Below are positions 22,788 to 33,467 of a stretch of 64,000 nt of DNA, in pieces (the first letter of the stretch is position 1; each line of letters opens with the position of its first letter). The notes beneath the pieces were generated by a model. That model was not told where the DNA came from. It made no database searches and worked only from the letters and a program-made list of their open reading frames with translations. Origin of the DNA: Antilocapra americana (Eukaryota; Chordata; Mammalia; Artiodactyla; Antilocapridae); assembly GCA_007570785.1 (NCBI GenBank), contig ML664159.1:2189610-2253609 (forward strand), in the 5' to 3' direction. The translations under genes were made by a program, and so were the position numbers.

Positions 22788-24004
22788 TGTTTTAACTCAT
22801 GCAATTTTCCTCTGTGGTATTTGGTCTAACATACCAATAAGAAGTAGTTGGTTGTTCCTTAGTTTTCTTCATCCTTTTCCAAGACCCATGGCTCCTCTTT
22901 CATTGCCGAGAATATTGGATTTTGAAGAATTACACTCTTGATGCCAAATCATTTAAATTTGCATACCTTCTCTGGGCCTTCAAGCAATAAGTACCAGATT
23001 ATGTCAGATTTAGGGAGAAGTGTTAGTAGCTGTAGATCAATGTGAGTTAGAAAAGATTCGTTTGGAATTCAGAAATCAGGAGTCAAGAGTTAAAACTCAC
23101 TCTTGGGTTATAATTACCTCACTCATGACCAACTCTTTGTTTCCTGGAGCCTTTAAGGGACACAGTACTTGATTGAGAGGGAAATGAGGAAATGAGCTCT
23201 TTGGGACCTTGCTGATTGTGGACTGTGCTACCACTCTGAACTATAGAGCTGAGTAACAAAGAATGGGTTAGAATGCAATGGTGGAAGAAGTAATTCTGCA
23301 GTAGGAATAGGAAAGTGTTGTAGAATACTTACAGGGCTACGTACCAACACCTGCATTTTCAATTCAGTTGACCATCTTTACATGAACGTGACAGTGTATT
23401 TACAGCCACCAGTGAACGCCAACCCCCTCTAATAGTACATTGAGGGCAGGATGGAGAAGAATCAGACCTATCCTTGATGCCCACAAAATTATTGCCAACA
23501 GGGTCTATTTTCTAACTCAGAGAAGATATTTTCCTAATGCAAACACAACAATAACAACATTGGTTAATGTCAACAGCAGAAAAAAAATTAACAGATTGAA
23601 GTCTGAAAGTCTATTCAGCTAATAAACCTGTTTGATTATAGGTCATTGATGGCCACTAAAGAAGCAAATGTGATGAGTTTAATGTGTACTTCAATTTTAT
23701 TTCTTAGCAGGAAAGTGGTATTATATGACAATGTCATTGATCAAAGTATTTGACTTTTAATAATGATTAGTTTTAGAAAGAAAGACATTCATAAAATGTT
23801 AGTTTGTAATTTTTCTTGCTTGTTACTCTTGCTTAGGATATTAGCCTAATGTATACCTACTTTGAGATGGAAATACCTTGGGGACAGGGTTTGACAAAAG
23901 ACAAATACTAATTATCAAAATGTCTCGAGTAGCATTCTGTTCCACTAAACTCTCACTTTATGTAATTGCCTCACATAAACATTTAAACCAAGGAGTTCAA
24001 AGAA
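22788..24004. other. Unique intronic sequence
   Basis: No gene or repeat recognised. Confidence 0.4.
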
Positions 24005-24826
24005 CTTCAGTTCAGTTCAGTTCAGTCACTCATTCGGGTCTGACTCTTTGTGACTCCATGAATCGCAGCACGCCAGGCCTCCCTGTCCATCACCAACTCC
24101 CGGAGTTTACCTAAACTCATGTCCATCGAGTTGGCGATGCCATCCAGCCATCTCATCCTCTGTCATCCCCTTCTCCTCCTGCCCCCAATCCTTACCAGCA
24201 TCAGGGTCTTTTCGACTCTTTGCACGGGGTGGCCAAAGTACTGGAGTTTCAACTTCAACATCAGTCCTTCCAATGAACACCCAGGACTGATCTCCTTTAG
24301 GATGGACTGGTTGGATCTCCTTGCAGTCCAAGGGACTCTCAAGAGTCCTCTCCAACACCACAGTTCAAAAACATCAATTCTTCAGTGCTCAGCTTTGTTT
24401 ACAGTCCAACTCTCACATCCATACATGACTACTGGAAAACCAAGTCTTGACTAGACGGACCTTTGTTGGCAAAGTAATGTCTCTGCTTTTAAATATGCTG
24501 TCTAGGTTGATCATAATTTTCCTTCCAAGGAGTAAATGTCTTTTAATTTCATGGCTGCAATCACCATCTGCAGTGATCTTGGAGCCCCCCCAAAATAAAG
24601 TATGACACTTTATTAATAAAGTCTGTTTCCCCATCTATTTCCCATGAAGTGGTGGGACCAGATGCCATGATCTTAGTTTTCTGAATGTTGAGCTTTAAAT
24701 CAACTTTTTCACTCTCCTCTTTCACTTTCATCAAGAGGCTTTTTAGTTCTTCTTCACTTTCTGCCATAAGGGTGGTATCATCTGCATATCTGAGGTTATT
24801 GATGTTTCTCCTGGCAATCTTAATTA
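24005..24826 (-). mobile_element. BovB LINE (RTE class), 5'-truncated, antisense (copy A)
   Basis: The left edge is the BovB 3' tail, a 'ttcag' repeat near 24007-24026. It continues through the BovB 3' part and the end of the reverse transcriptase frame: the minus frame at 24561-24767 carries MAESEEELKSLLMKVKEESE, just C-terminal of the catalytic motif. The element breaks off near 24826, so the catalytic core is absent. A full BovB is about 3.2 kb; this copy is about 0.8 kb. Confidence 0.92.
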
Positions 24827-25552
24827 GTGCTATTTTTATCCCTGAGCAAAATTCTGAAAGGGGTTAGCAAGTAATGTTATGTCCATTTTCAGTTATAGAA
24901 ACTGAGGCATAAAAACAGAATATTTGTGTAATCCCAAATATTGAGCTTTCCATTTCAGTTATAAGTTCAGACAGTTTCTGGCTAACTTTTTCTTATTTTG
25001 GCCCAGCATTTGTTTATGCCAGTTGTGCCAGTTGTGCTCAGGACTAAAAAGAATCCAACATGTGCAAGTGGCATTTCTGGGTGAGGTTCTATTTTCCCTT
25101 GTTGGCATAAGCTGCAGAATGGTCCAGGTACATAGTACCCTTCATCATTACTCTGACCAGAAAATCAGGGCAGAGATTGAACTGGAGCAGCATAGTGGTA
25201 CAAAGAACATATATGCAGGAGCTCAGAGCTGGTTCAAAATCTATAGGCTGTTGGAAAGTTTAGCAGCTGTTATATTTATTTTTGGCAGTTCAAACTATTA
25301 GAAATTTTCCTCGAGTGGGGAATAAGGACATCTTCATGTCTTAGTAGGTACATTTATATATAGCTCAAGAAAGTAACAAGTGTTTTAAAGGTGAATTTTT
25401 GGCAAGTATTCATTATACATATTTAGTACAGCAAGGGGTGTGTGTGTGTATTTAAGGTGCAAACACAAAACGTGGAGTACTAGCGGTAAACAGGCTCTGC
25501 AGGAGCATGCCCAATAGCTTCCGGTACTGCAACACTCATTTACCCAGCTTTG
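24827..25552. other. Unique intronic sequence
   Basis: No gene or repeat recognised. Confidence 0.35.
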
Positions 25553-25625
25553 TCTTTTTTTTAAATTGAAGTATAGATGGTTTTCAATGTTATGTTAGAT
25601 TCTGGTGTACAGCAAAGAGATTCAG

Positions 25626-25627
<2 letters not shown>

Positions 25628-25674
<47 letters not shown>
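25628..25674. repeat. (CA)n microsatellite
   Basis: About 23 uninterrupted AC units inside the antisense L1. Confidence 0.97.
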
Positions 25675-25675
<1 letters not shown>

Positions 25676-26072
25676 TCAGTTTTCCACTATGATTTATGAC
25701 AGGTTTTTATATATTCAGTTGGCTGATGTATATTCAACTATATAGAATATAGTTCTCTGTGCAATACAATAGGACCTTTTGTTTATTCATTCTACATATA
25801 ACAGTTTGCATCTGCTAGTCCCAAACTTCCAAACCAACCTTCCCCTGCCCTCCTTCTCCTTGGCAATCACAAGTCTGCTCTCTGTGTCTGTGAATGTCCT
25901 TTTGTTTCATAGATCTATTCATTTGTGTCATCAGATTCCACATATAAGTGATATCATAGGGTCTTTGTCTTTATTTTTCTTACTTACTTTGCTTAGTATG
26001 ATAATCTGTATGTCCATCCATGTAGCTGCAAATGACAATATTTCATTCTTTTTAAGCCCATATTCCATTATG

Positions 26073-26301
26073 GGCTTACTTACTTGGTGGCTCAGTGGTA
26101 AAGAACCCACCTGCCATGCAGGAGACACGAGTTCAATCCCTGGGTCAGGAAGATCCCCTGGAAAAGGCAATGGCAACCCACTCCAGTATTCTTGCTTGGG
26201 AAATCTCATGGACAGAGGGGTCTTATGGGCTACAGTTTATGGGATCACAAAAAAGTTGGATATGACTTAGCAAGTAAACAACAACAAATAACAACAGTAT
26301 A
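26073..26301 (+). repeat. Bov-tA SINE inside the L1
   Basis: Head 'ggtggctcagtggtaaagaa', body 'ggcaacccactccagtattc', tail 'aacaacaacaaataacaac'. The 8-base direct repeat ccattatg lies at 26065-26072 and 26302-26309, and L1 sequence continues on both sides. Confidence 0.92.
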
Positions 26302-26305
26302 CCAT

Positions 26306-26307
<2 letters not shown>

Positions 26308-26348
<41 letters not shown>
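26308..26348. repeat. (GT)n microsatellite
   Basis: About 20 uninterrupted TG units abutting the Bov-tA target duplication, within the L1. Confidence 0.97.
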
Positions 26349-26350
<2 letters not shown>

Positions 26351-26514
26351 GCACCACATCTTTATTCATTCATCTTTTGATGGACATTTAGGTTGTTTTC
26401 ATGTCTTAGCTATTGTAAATAGTGCTGCTGTGAATATTGGGTGCATGTATCATTTCAAATTATAGTTTTGCCCAGATATATGCCAGGAGTGGAATTGTAC
26501 CTAGCTTTGTCTTT

Positions 26515-26625
26515 ACTAGCAAATATCTTAATTTCTCTGTGCTCCAGTATCTGTAAAATGGACCTAGTAATCCTTTATGGGGTTGCTTTGGAAGATTACA
26601 TGCAATTGTAAAGTACCAACTGTTA
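26515..26625 (+). repeat. MIR fragment
   Basis: 'aatttctctgtgctccagta', 'tctgtaaaatggacctagta', 'ggggttgctttggaagatta': the central and 3' parts of MIR. Confidence 0.65.
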
Positions 26626-26754
26626 TCTGTTAAAATTGTCAATAATATCAAAAAAGAAAGTTGACAAGAGACTCTATGAGCACATGTTAATATCATCACA
26701 ATAGATCTTTCTTTAATCTTTTTTTTGCTTTGAAATATTCATATTTTAATCAGC

Positions 26755-26825
26755 CCCAGTCTTAGCACAGTGTCTGGCATTTTGTAGGTGATCAATACAG
26801 TTTGTTGGATGGATAATTGGATGCA
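26755..26825 (+). repeat. L2 3' terminal fragment
   Basis: 'cttagcacagtgtctggca', then 'gtaggtgatcaatacagttt' and 'gttggatggataattgga', matching the L2 3' end. Confidence 0.5.
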
Positions 26826-28607
26826 TTAATGAGCCAGTTTTCATCAGTTTCTAAGGTTTCTGTGGGATTGTATTACAACGTAAAACTCTTGGCTTCCTAT
26901 GGAGGCTTTATTCTTTATCAGATTTGTCCTCTTCACATCCATGATGAGTTCTTCTCTTCTTTGAAGGCAGGAATCCTGTCTGATTTTGACCTTAGCCACT
27001 GAAGAGCCTGACCTATCCTTGCTGTCCCCCACTGTTTCTATTATATCTACTTATACCCAGCCTTGTACCAGAAAGGAATGTAAGGTGGTTCCCAAAATGG
27101 CATGGATTAAAACATGAAAAAAGAAAACTAAAATGACAGAGTAAAGACAGGGATTAAGGGTACTTGTAATCATTTGTTCTAAAACATGTACATTCCTTCA
27201 GAACGACCTACTGGCCATGCACTGTGTTGCTCCAAGAGAGAAAAGTGCATCTATGTGCGGGATCCTGGGAGGAGGGCTGTGAAGAGACCATTTGAGTCTT
27301 TGCTTTTGTTGGCTTTCTGCTACAAATGTGGGTCTGCATAAAATGGTGATTCTCTTGATCCTTTACAAAGAAGGGGATAATGAAAGCAAGATAGTTTATA
27401 ATACTATAATCTTTATGGTAGTAAATGGATTAAAGCATAAAAAGAATACCTAATAATTTGTAGGCAAATTATTTATATTGATATTCACAGGTTCATATTG
27501 ATCGATTATGATAACTGTTTCAAAACCCCTTCAATGAGTTGGATTTTTAACACATCATGATGTGCATTTGGAGCAGGTTGAATCTTGCCATAACACATCC
27601 AATCACTCTGGCTTTTTATCAAGGGATATAGCAGCTGGAGAGCCTGAATTCCTCAGGGGTTCAGGTAACAGGTCCTCTTGAAACCCTGAGTCCAGGTCCA
27701 CTCATTCCAGCCATAATGAGCTGCAGTTTTGTTTTCTGAGATGCAGGAACAGAGAAGGGATCTTCTGGCTTTGTTGCAGTGGGGGATTTTGTTATCTACT
27801 GAAAGATATTAACATATGTGACTTCTCCCTGCATCTTTCTACTTTCTTTTCTCCATTCGAATAAGTAGTTTATGCTTTCTTATTTGCAGAAAGGGTGATT
27901 TTGTTTCCCAAAATCTAAGCCTGTTGAAGAGACTCAGGCTTGAGAGCAAAGGCACTTGCCAGATTAAGCTGAGATTCTGATGAATGAGAGGTTTAGTGGG
28001 AGGTCTTTGACCCCATGAGTCTTCCTCCCTGATAGCATCTAAAAAACATGATAGGATCTCGGAGGAAAGGGCCCTATGGTATCAGAGAGACTGGGTCCTC
28101 AGGCAGGGGCTCAGTTTCTCCCCAAATCTATGAAGTTACCTGTGTGGCTTGAAGGTAGCAGAGTCAAGGACCATGTGTTCTGGGACAAAGGCTGTCTCTA
28201 GGATAACAGTGGACAGATGACCAATAATGGGAGGGATTCCTTAATACCTTGGGAGGGTAAGATTGGGATCTTGACCTGACCTCAGCAGTATAGAGGGAGC
28301 AAGAAGAGAGCTAGTATTGTCTAAAAGTTAAATTTCCTGTCGGCTTGGCAGGAGAAGCTCCTTGAGTTGAAATCAAGGGAAATTATAGAAAAATTTTAGC
28401 ACACTACATTTCTTGAACATCTACATTTGTGGCCTGAGACTCTTAGTTGCTTTGGTACATTCTGGAAAGTGGACAAGTTGTACAGGAAGACAATCTGGGC
28501 ATCATTTCAAGATGGGAAACCAGCCAACCAAAGTAAGAAGGACAAAGAAGAGGACAAATGCTTCCTGCTAGAGACATCAATGTCCAGGCTTCACCCTACA
28601 GAGACTA
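26826..28607. other. Unique intronic sequence, 1.8 kb
   Basis: No gene or repeat recognised. Confidence 0.4.
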
Positions 28608-28919
28608 CAGTGTCCCTCAGTATCTACAGAAGATGAGGTCCAGTAACCCCAGGGACAACAAAATCCCAATATGCTCAAGTCACTTCTACAAAATGGTCTA
28701 GTACTTGTATGTATGTAACCTCACACTGCTTCCTATATACTTTAATCATCTCTAGATTACATATAATACATAATACTATGTAAATGATATGTAAACAGTT
28801 ACCAGTATATGGCAATTAAGTTAGGATTTTTGGACCTTTCTGGAATTTTTTAAAGAATATTTTTGATCCGTGATTGGTTAAATCTGTAGATGTGGAACCT
28901 ACAGATATGAAGGGCCAAG
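28608..28919 (+). mobile_element. Tigger-like DNA transposon MITE
   Basis: About 312 bases flanked by TA at 28606-28607 and 28920-28921. The ends are imperfect inverted repeats (cagtgtccctcagtatctac on the left; 'aacctacagatatgaagggc' leading to the right end). The interior 'ctttaatcatctctagatta' and 'tttgatccgtgattggttaa' is typical of a non-autonomous pogo/Tigger derivative. No transposase frame remains. The subfamily is not certain. Confidence 0.75.
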
Positions 28920-29017
28920 TATATACAGATTTGTTTTAAGAATGGCAGAAGTTATTTTTATGGAAATATGGACATTTTTTGTTTGGAAATGTTTTCATTA
29001 TTTCTTTCTGTTCTACC

Positions 29018-29152
29018 TCCTGGAGAAGGAAATGGCAACCCACTCTGGCGTTTTTGCCTGGAGAGTCCCAGGGACGGGGGAACCTGGTGGGCTGCCATCT
29101 ATGGTGTCACACAGAGTCGGACATGACTGAAGCGACTTAGCAGCAACAGCAG
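29018..29152 (+). repeat. Bov-A SINE (headless)
   Basis: 'ctggagaaggaaatggcaac', 'tggtgggctgccatctatgg', 'gaagcgacttagcagcaaca'. Flanking 'ctacct' words (29013-29018, 29153-29158) may be a short target duplication. Confidence 0.9.
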
Positions 29153-29564
29153 CTACCTTCTCAAGAGTAGAAATTATTTATATAGTTAAAAAGTTCCTCC
29201 TACTAGCACACTTATTTCTCAAAAGAGTGATTAAATGGTTTCTAATTCTGTTTAGGACAAGAGAGAATTTTATTAAATTGAAAGTTGAGTTTGATGGTGC
29301 AAAGCCAAGTAGAAAGAGAAAATTAAGGGCTCTGAAGTTGTCCTGGTGCTATTACCACCACTCGGAGGGAGGAGAACTCAGGCCCAAGAAAGGGCAGATG
29401 TATAGATAAGGGAGGAGGAGACTGTGACTGACCACATTACTGTTTACATACCATGCAGTGTTCTAACCATGAGATAGTAGGAGCTAGAGGGCAAATCTTG
29501 GTATTAAACTGTTGACATGAAAGCTTTTGCATAGGCAATTGTGATTATCCACAAAAGAGTAAGT

Positions 29565-29776
29565 GGGGCTTCCCTGATGGCTCAACAGGTAAAGAATCCT
29601 CCTGTAATAAAGGAGATACAGAGAAGGCAGGCTCAGTCCCTGGGCTGGGAAGATCCCCTGGAGGAGGAAATGGCAACCCATTCCAGTATTCTTGCCTGAA
29701 AAATCCTGTGGACAGAGGGGCCTGATGGCCTACAGTTCACCAAGTTGCAGAGTTGGACATGACTAAGCACAGAAAG
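29565..29776 (+). repeat. Bov-tA SINE
   Basis: Head 'ggggcttccctgatggctca', body 'ggcaacccattccagtattc', end 'gttggacatgactaagcac'. Direct repeat gagtaagt at 29557-29564 and 29777-29784. Confidence 0.92.
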
Positions 29777-29869
29777 GAGTAAGTATTGTGCAGAATAAAT
29801 AGTTCCTAGAAGAGCATCATGCCCGTATATGTGGATCCTTAACTATTAAGGCCAATGGGATTTAAAAAG

Positions 29870-30098
29870 AATGGATTCATTCAACAAAAACTCCCTGAAC
29901 ACCTGCTGTGTGCTCTGGGTGTTGAGGATAAGTGGGTAAGCAAAAAGGAGTCTTTGTCTTTTAAAAGCTTAAATTTTAAAACAAGGAGAAAGAGAAACAA
30001 AATAAATATCTTGCATATCAGGAGGTAAGACCTGCTATTTGAAGATAAGCGTGGCAAGAGGCAGAGGCTCCTGGAGGGTGCTATTTAAAGAGGGTGGA
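29870..30098 (-). repeat. L2 fragment, antisense, left half of a split element
   Basis: Starts with 'attcattcaacaaaaactcc' and 'gaacacctgctgtgtgctct', the antisense L2 3' end. It resumes after the L1 insertion. Confidence 0.7.
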
Positions 30099-30799
30099 CA
30101 GATAATCAAAAGGTCTACAAATAACAAATGTTGGTGAGGATGTGCAGAAAAGAGAACTCTTGTACACTGTTGGTGGCTATATAAATTGATGCAGCCACTA
30201 TGGAAAACAGGATGGATTTTTCTCAAAAACTAAAAATAGAATTACTGTATGACCCAGCAATTCCACACCTGTGTATATAGTTGGAAAAACCAAAACCACT
30301 GATTTGAAAAGATGCATGCACCCCTATGTTCATAGTAGCGCTATTCCATAATAGCCAAGACATGGAAACAACCTAAATGTCCATCAACAGATGAATGGAT
30401 AAAGAAGATGTGATATGTACATACAATATAATACTACTTGGTATAAAGAAGAGTGAAATTTTGCCATTTGCAGCAATGTGGATGGACTTGAAGAGCATTA
30501 TGCTAAGTGAAATAAATTAGAGAAAGACAAATACTGTATGATATCACATATATGAAATCTAAAAAATACATCAAACTAATGAATGTAACAAAACAGAAGC
30601 AGATTCACAGATACAGAGAACAAGCTAGTGGATACCAGTGGGGAGGTTGGGGAGGGATAATATAGGAGTGGGAATTGAGTGATACAAACTATTGGGTGTA
30701 AGGTAGGCTCAAGGATGTATTGTCAACATAAGGGTTATAACCAATGTTTTGTAATAACTATAAATGGAAAGTAACCTTTAAAAGTTGTATTAAAAAAAA
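30099..30799 (+). mobile_element. 5'-truncated L1 inserted in L2
   Basis: Sense L1 3' end: 'gttggtgaggatgtgcagaa', 'tatgacccagcaattccaca', 'aacctaaatgtccatcaaca', 'tgtggatggacttgaagagc', ending in an A-rich tail at 30791-30799. A 13-base direct repeat (taaagagggtgga) at 30086-30098 and 30800-30812 extends three more bases with one mismatch. Only the last part of ORF2 and the 3' UTR are present. Confidence 0.93.
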
Positions 30800-30812
30800 T
30801 AAAGAGGGTGGA

Positions 30813-31310
30813 TAGGAATGTTTTTTGATGACTTTTGATCATAGACTGGAAGAAGGTGAGAAAACAAGCCTTTTAAGTATCTGTGGGAAGACTAATGCAG
30901 ACAGAGGAAACAGCAAGTGCAAAGGCCTTGAGCCCTTGCTGCATCTGGGAACAGCTGAGAGTCCAGTGAGGTTGGAATGGGCCAGGGAAGAGAGGAGCAG
31001 CCAGGAGACAAATCTGGAGGGTCTTGTGGGTCATGGTTGGAACCTTGATTTTAATTCTGGGTGATATGGAGCCATTGCAAGATTTTGAGCAGAAGTGTTG
31101 ACAAATTTTTTATAGGCTTTATAAGGATTGCTTGGGTCTCTTGGTGGATAATAAACTGTAGAGTACAAGTGCAAGTCAAAAGACCACTAAGGAGGATGCT
31201 GCAGTTATCTTCAGGAGGATGAAGGTGGACTGAACTGGGGAGAAAGGGATGGAAGTAGTCAGATCTTGGGTAGGCAAGCCTGTGGTGATAAATGGGGACA
31301 TCCTCTTACA
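30813..31310 (-). repeat. L2 fragment, antisense, right half of a split element
   Basis: 'gaaacagcaagtgcaaagg', 'gggtcttgtgggtcatggtt', 'ttgattttaattctgggtga', 'tgagcagaagtgttgacaaa': antisense L2 body continuing the piece left of the L1. Confidence 0.75.
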
Positions 31311-31329
31311 AGTAGGTCTGTTCACTGTA

Positions 31330-31432
31330 ATAATTAGACTCGAGTTTAAATTCAGCTGTGCCAGTTACACTGTCTTTACTGCAGGATTAGTTTTTTATCA
31401 GTCTGGAGGATGACAGTACCTATTTCATAGGT
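31330..31432 (+). repeat. MIR fragment split by BovB (left part)
   Basis: 'aaattcagctgtgccagtta' to 'cagtacctatttcataggtt' follows MIR order. A plausible continuation (taagagggttag, gagcatagcacagcac) lies at about 32487-32525, beyond the BovB. Confidence 0.5.
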
Positions 31433-32486
31433 TGTTCAGTTCAGTTCAGTCACTCAGTTGTGTCTGACTCTTTGCGACCCCATGAATCTCAGCACACCAG
31501 GCTTTCCTGTCCATCACCAACTCCCAGAGTTTACTCAGACTCATGTCCATTGAGTCGGTGATGCCATCCAACCATCTCATCCTGTGTCATCCTCTTCTCC
31601 TCCCGCCTTCAATCTTTCCCAGCATCAGGGTCTTTTCAAATGAGTCAGCTCTTCCCATCAGGTGGCCAGAGTGTTGGAGTTTCAGCTTTAGCATCAGTCC
31701 TTCCAATGAATATTCAAGACTGATTTTCTTTAGGATGGACTGGTTGGATCTCCTTGCTGTCCAAGGCACTCTCAAGAGTCTTCTCCAGCACCACAGTTCA
31801 AAAACATCAATTCTTCGGTGCTCATCTTTCTTTATAGTACAACTCTCACATCTATACATGACTACTGGAAAAACCATAGCTTTTACTAGATGGACATATG
31901 TTGGCAAATTAATGTCTGTGCTTTTTAATATGCTGCCTAGGTTGGTCATAACTTTCCTTCCAAGGAGCAAGCGTCTTTTAATTTCATGGCTGCAGTCACC
32001 ATCTACCATGATTTTGGAGCCCACCACCCCACAAAAAATCTGCCACTGTTTCCACTGTTTCTCCATCTATTTGCCATGAAGTGATGGGACCACATGCCAT
32101 GATCTTGGTTTTCTGAATGTTGAGTTTTAAGCCAACTTTTTCACTCTTCTCTTTCACCTTCATCAAGAGGCTCTTTAGTTCTTTGCTTTCTGCCATAAGG
32201 GTGGTGTGATCTGTGTATCTGAGGCTATTGATATTTCTCCTGGTAATCTTGATTCCAGCTTGTACTTCATTCATTCCGGCATTTCTCATGATGTACTCCG
32301 CATATAAGTTAAATAAGCAGGATGATGAAATACAGCCTTGACAAACTCCTTTATTGATTTGGAACCAGTCTGTTGTTCCATGTCCGGTCCTAACTGTTGC
32401 TTCCTGACCTGCATACAGATTTCTCAAGAGGCAGGTCAGGTGGTCTGGTATTCACATCTCTTTAAGAATTTTCCACAGTTTGTTGT
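31433..32486 (-). mobile_element. BovB LINE, 5'-truncated, antisense (copy B)
   Basis: Left edge is the 'ttcag' tail. Minus-strand frames cover the RT palm and C-terminal part: 'GTTDWFQINKGVCQGC' (motif B region) and 'LFNLYAEYIM' are followed by a damaged motif C reading YTDHTTLMAES where BovB has a YxDD box. The two minus frames (31996-32427 and 31587-32066) are out of phase, showing a frameshift. It stops near 32486, so endonuclease and the N-terminal RT are absent. Confidence 0.93.
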
Positions 32487-32560
32487 TAAGAGGGTTAGAA
32501 AAAGAGCATAGCACAGCACTGATCTTAACATTTCAGCATTTTAACTCCATCTTGTCAGTG

Positions 32561-33279
32561 TTAAGAAGCCTCTTGGAACCAACAACAAGGCTTGTTATGG
32601 TTATATTTCTTTGTTCTGAATAGCTATTGTCAAATGGTCCATACATTTTCAATTGATGTAATGTATGAATTTAAGAAATATAGGGTATTAACATAAACAA
32701 TTGGAGCATATATCTTAAGGATTCATTAATACTAGCTTTCATATTTGCAGTGAAGTGATTTTTCCCTTTTAGTTAAGCATCCATTCCTTATTTTTGCCCT
32801 TCCAAAGAGGAAAGAAAATGACCCCCTTTCCTCAAATTTCAAAACTAGAAAACCAGTATTTCTTTAAGAATGCTGGTAAGCATTTTTTTTCTGACCTTGC
32901 TTGTTTCTCTCTGGTACTCCATGCAGTTGCAAACAATAAAATATTTTTATAAAAAAGTACAAGGAAAGCATCCAACCATATGTATATTTTATTTCCCTGA
33001 TGCCAGAAATCTGGATTTTAATTCTGGATACTTTGAGTTTTGGATGACCAGAATTAATCTCGAGTATCACGTATACAAAGCCTGAGAGGTCAGCATGAGG
33101 CAGCAGCTCTCTCTGACTCTACATGGCAGTTGATAGCCATCACAGATTGCCACAGCACAGCCTGCTGGGGACATAGCTCCTGTTGTTTCTCTTTTAAGTC
33201 AATACGTCTTTATATCCAGTTCCCATCTGGTAGGATCTGTGCATAAAGCAAAGGAAATACAGAACACTGCTTGTTCTTT
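32561..33279. other. Unique intronic sequence
   Basis: No gene or repeat recognised. Confidence 0.35.
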
Positions 33280-33467
33280 AAGGGTCATCTCAGGTGGCTC
33301 AGCTGGTAAAGAATCTGCCTGCAATGGGGGAGACCTCAGTTTGATACCTGGGTTCAGAAGATCCCCTGGAGAAGGGAATGGCTACCCACTCCAGTATTCT
33401 GGCCTGGAGAATTCCATGGACTACAGTCCATGGGGTCACAAAGAGTCAAACATGGCTGAGCTTTCAT
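33280..33467 (+). repeat. Bov-tA SINE
   Basis: 'caggtggctcagctggtaaa', 'ctacccactccagtattctg', 'ccatggggtcacaaagagtc'. Confidence 0.92.

Larger units (their letters stand above)
25553..26497 (-). mobile_element. L1 3' region, antisense, interrupted by a Bov-tA
   Basis: Antisense L1 3' UTR: 'gattctggtgtacagcaaag', 'gttctctgtgcaatacaata', 'ctgtgtctgtgaatgtcctt', 'gtatgtccatccatgtagct', then after the inserted SINE and a GT run, 'gatggacatttaggttgttt' and 'tattgtaaatagtgctgctg'. Two dinucleotide runs lie within it. Confidence 0.88.

Noticed and set aside
25628..26348. Dinucleotide arrays as a CRISPR-like or regulatory repeat system
   Set aside because: Plain eukaryotic microsatellites inside an L1.
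31587..32427. BovB RT frames as functional genes
   Set aside because: Truncated, frameshifted and with a destroyed catalytic box.
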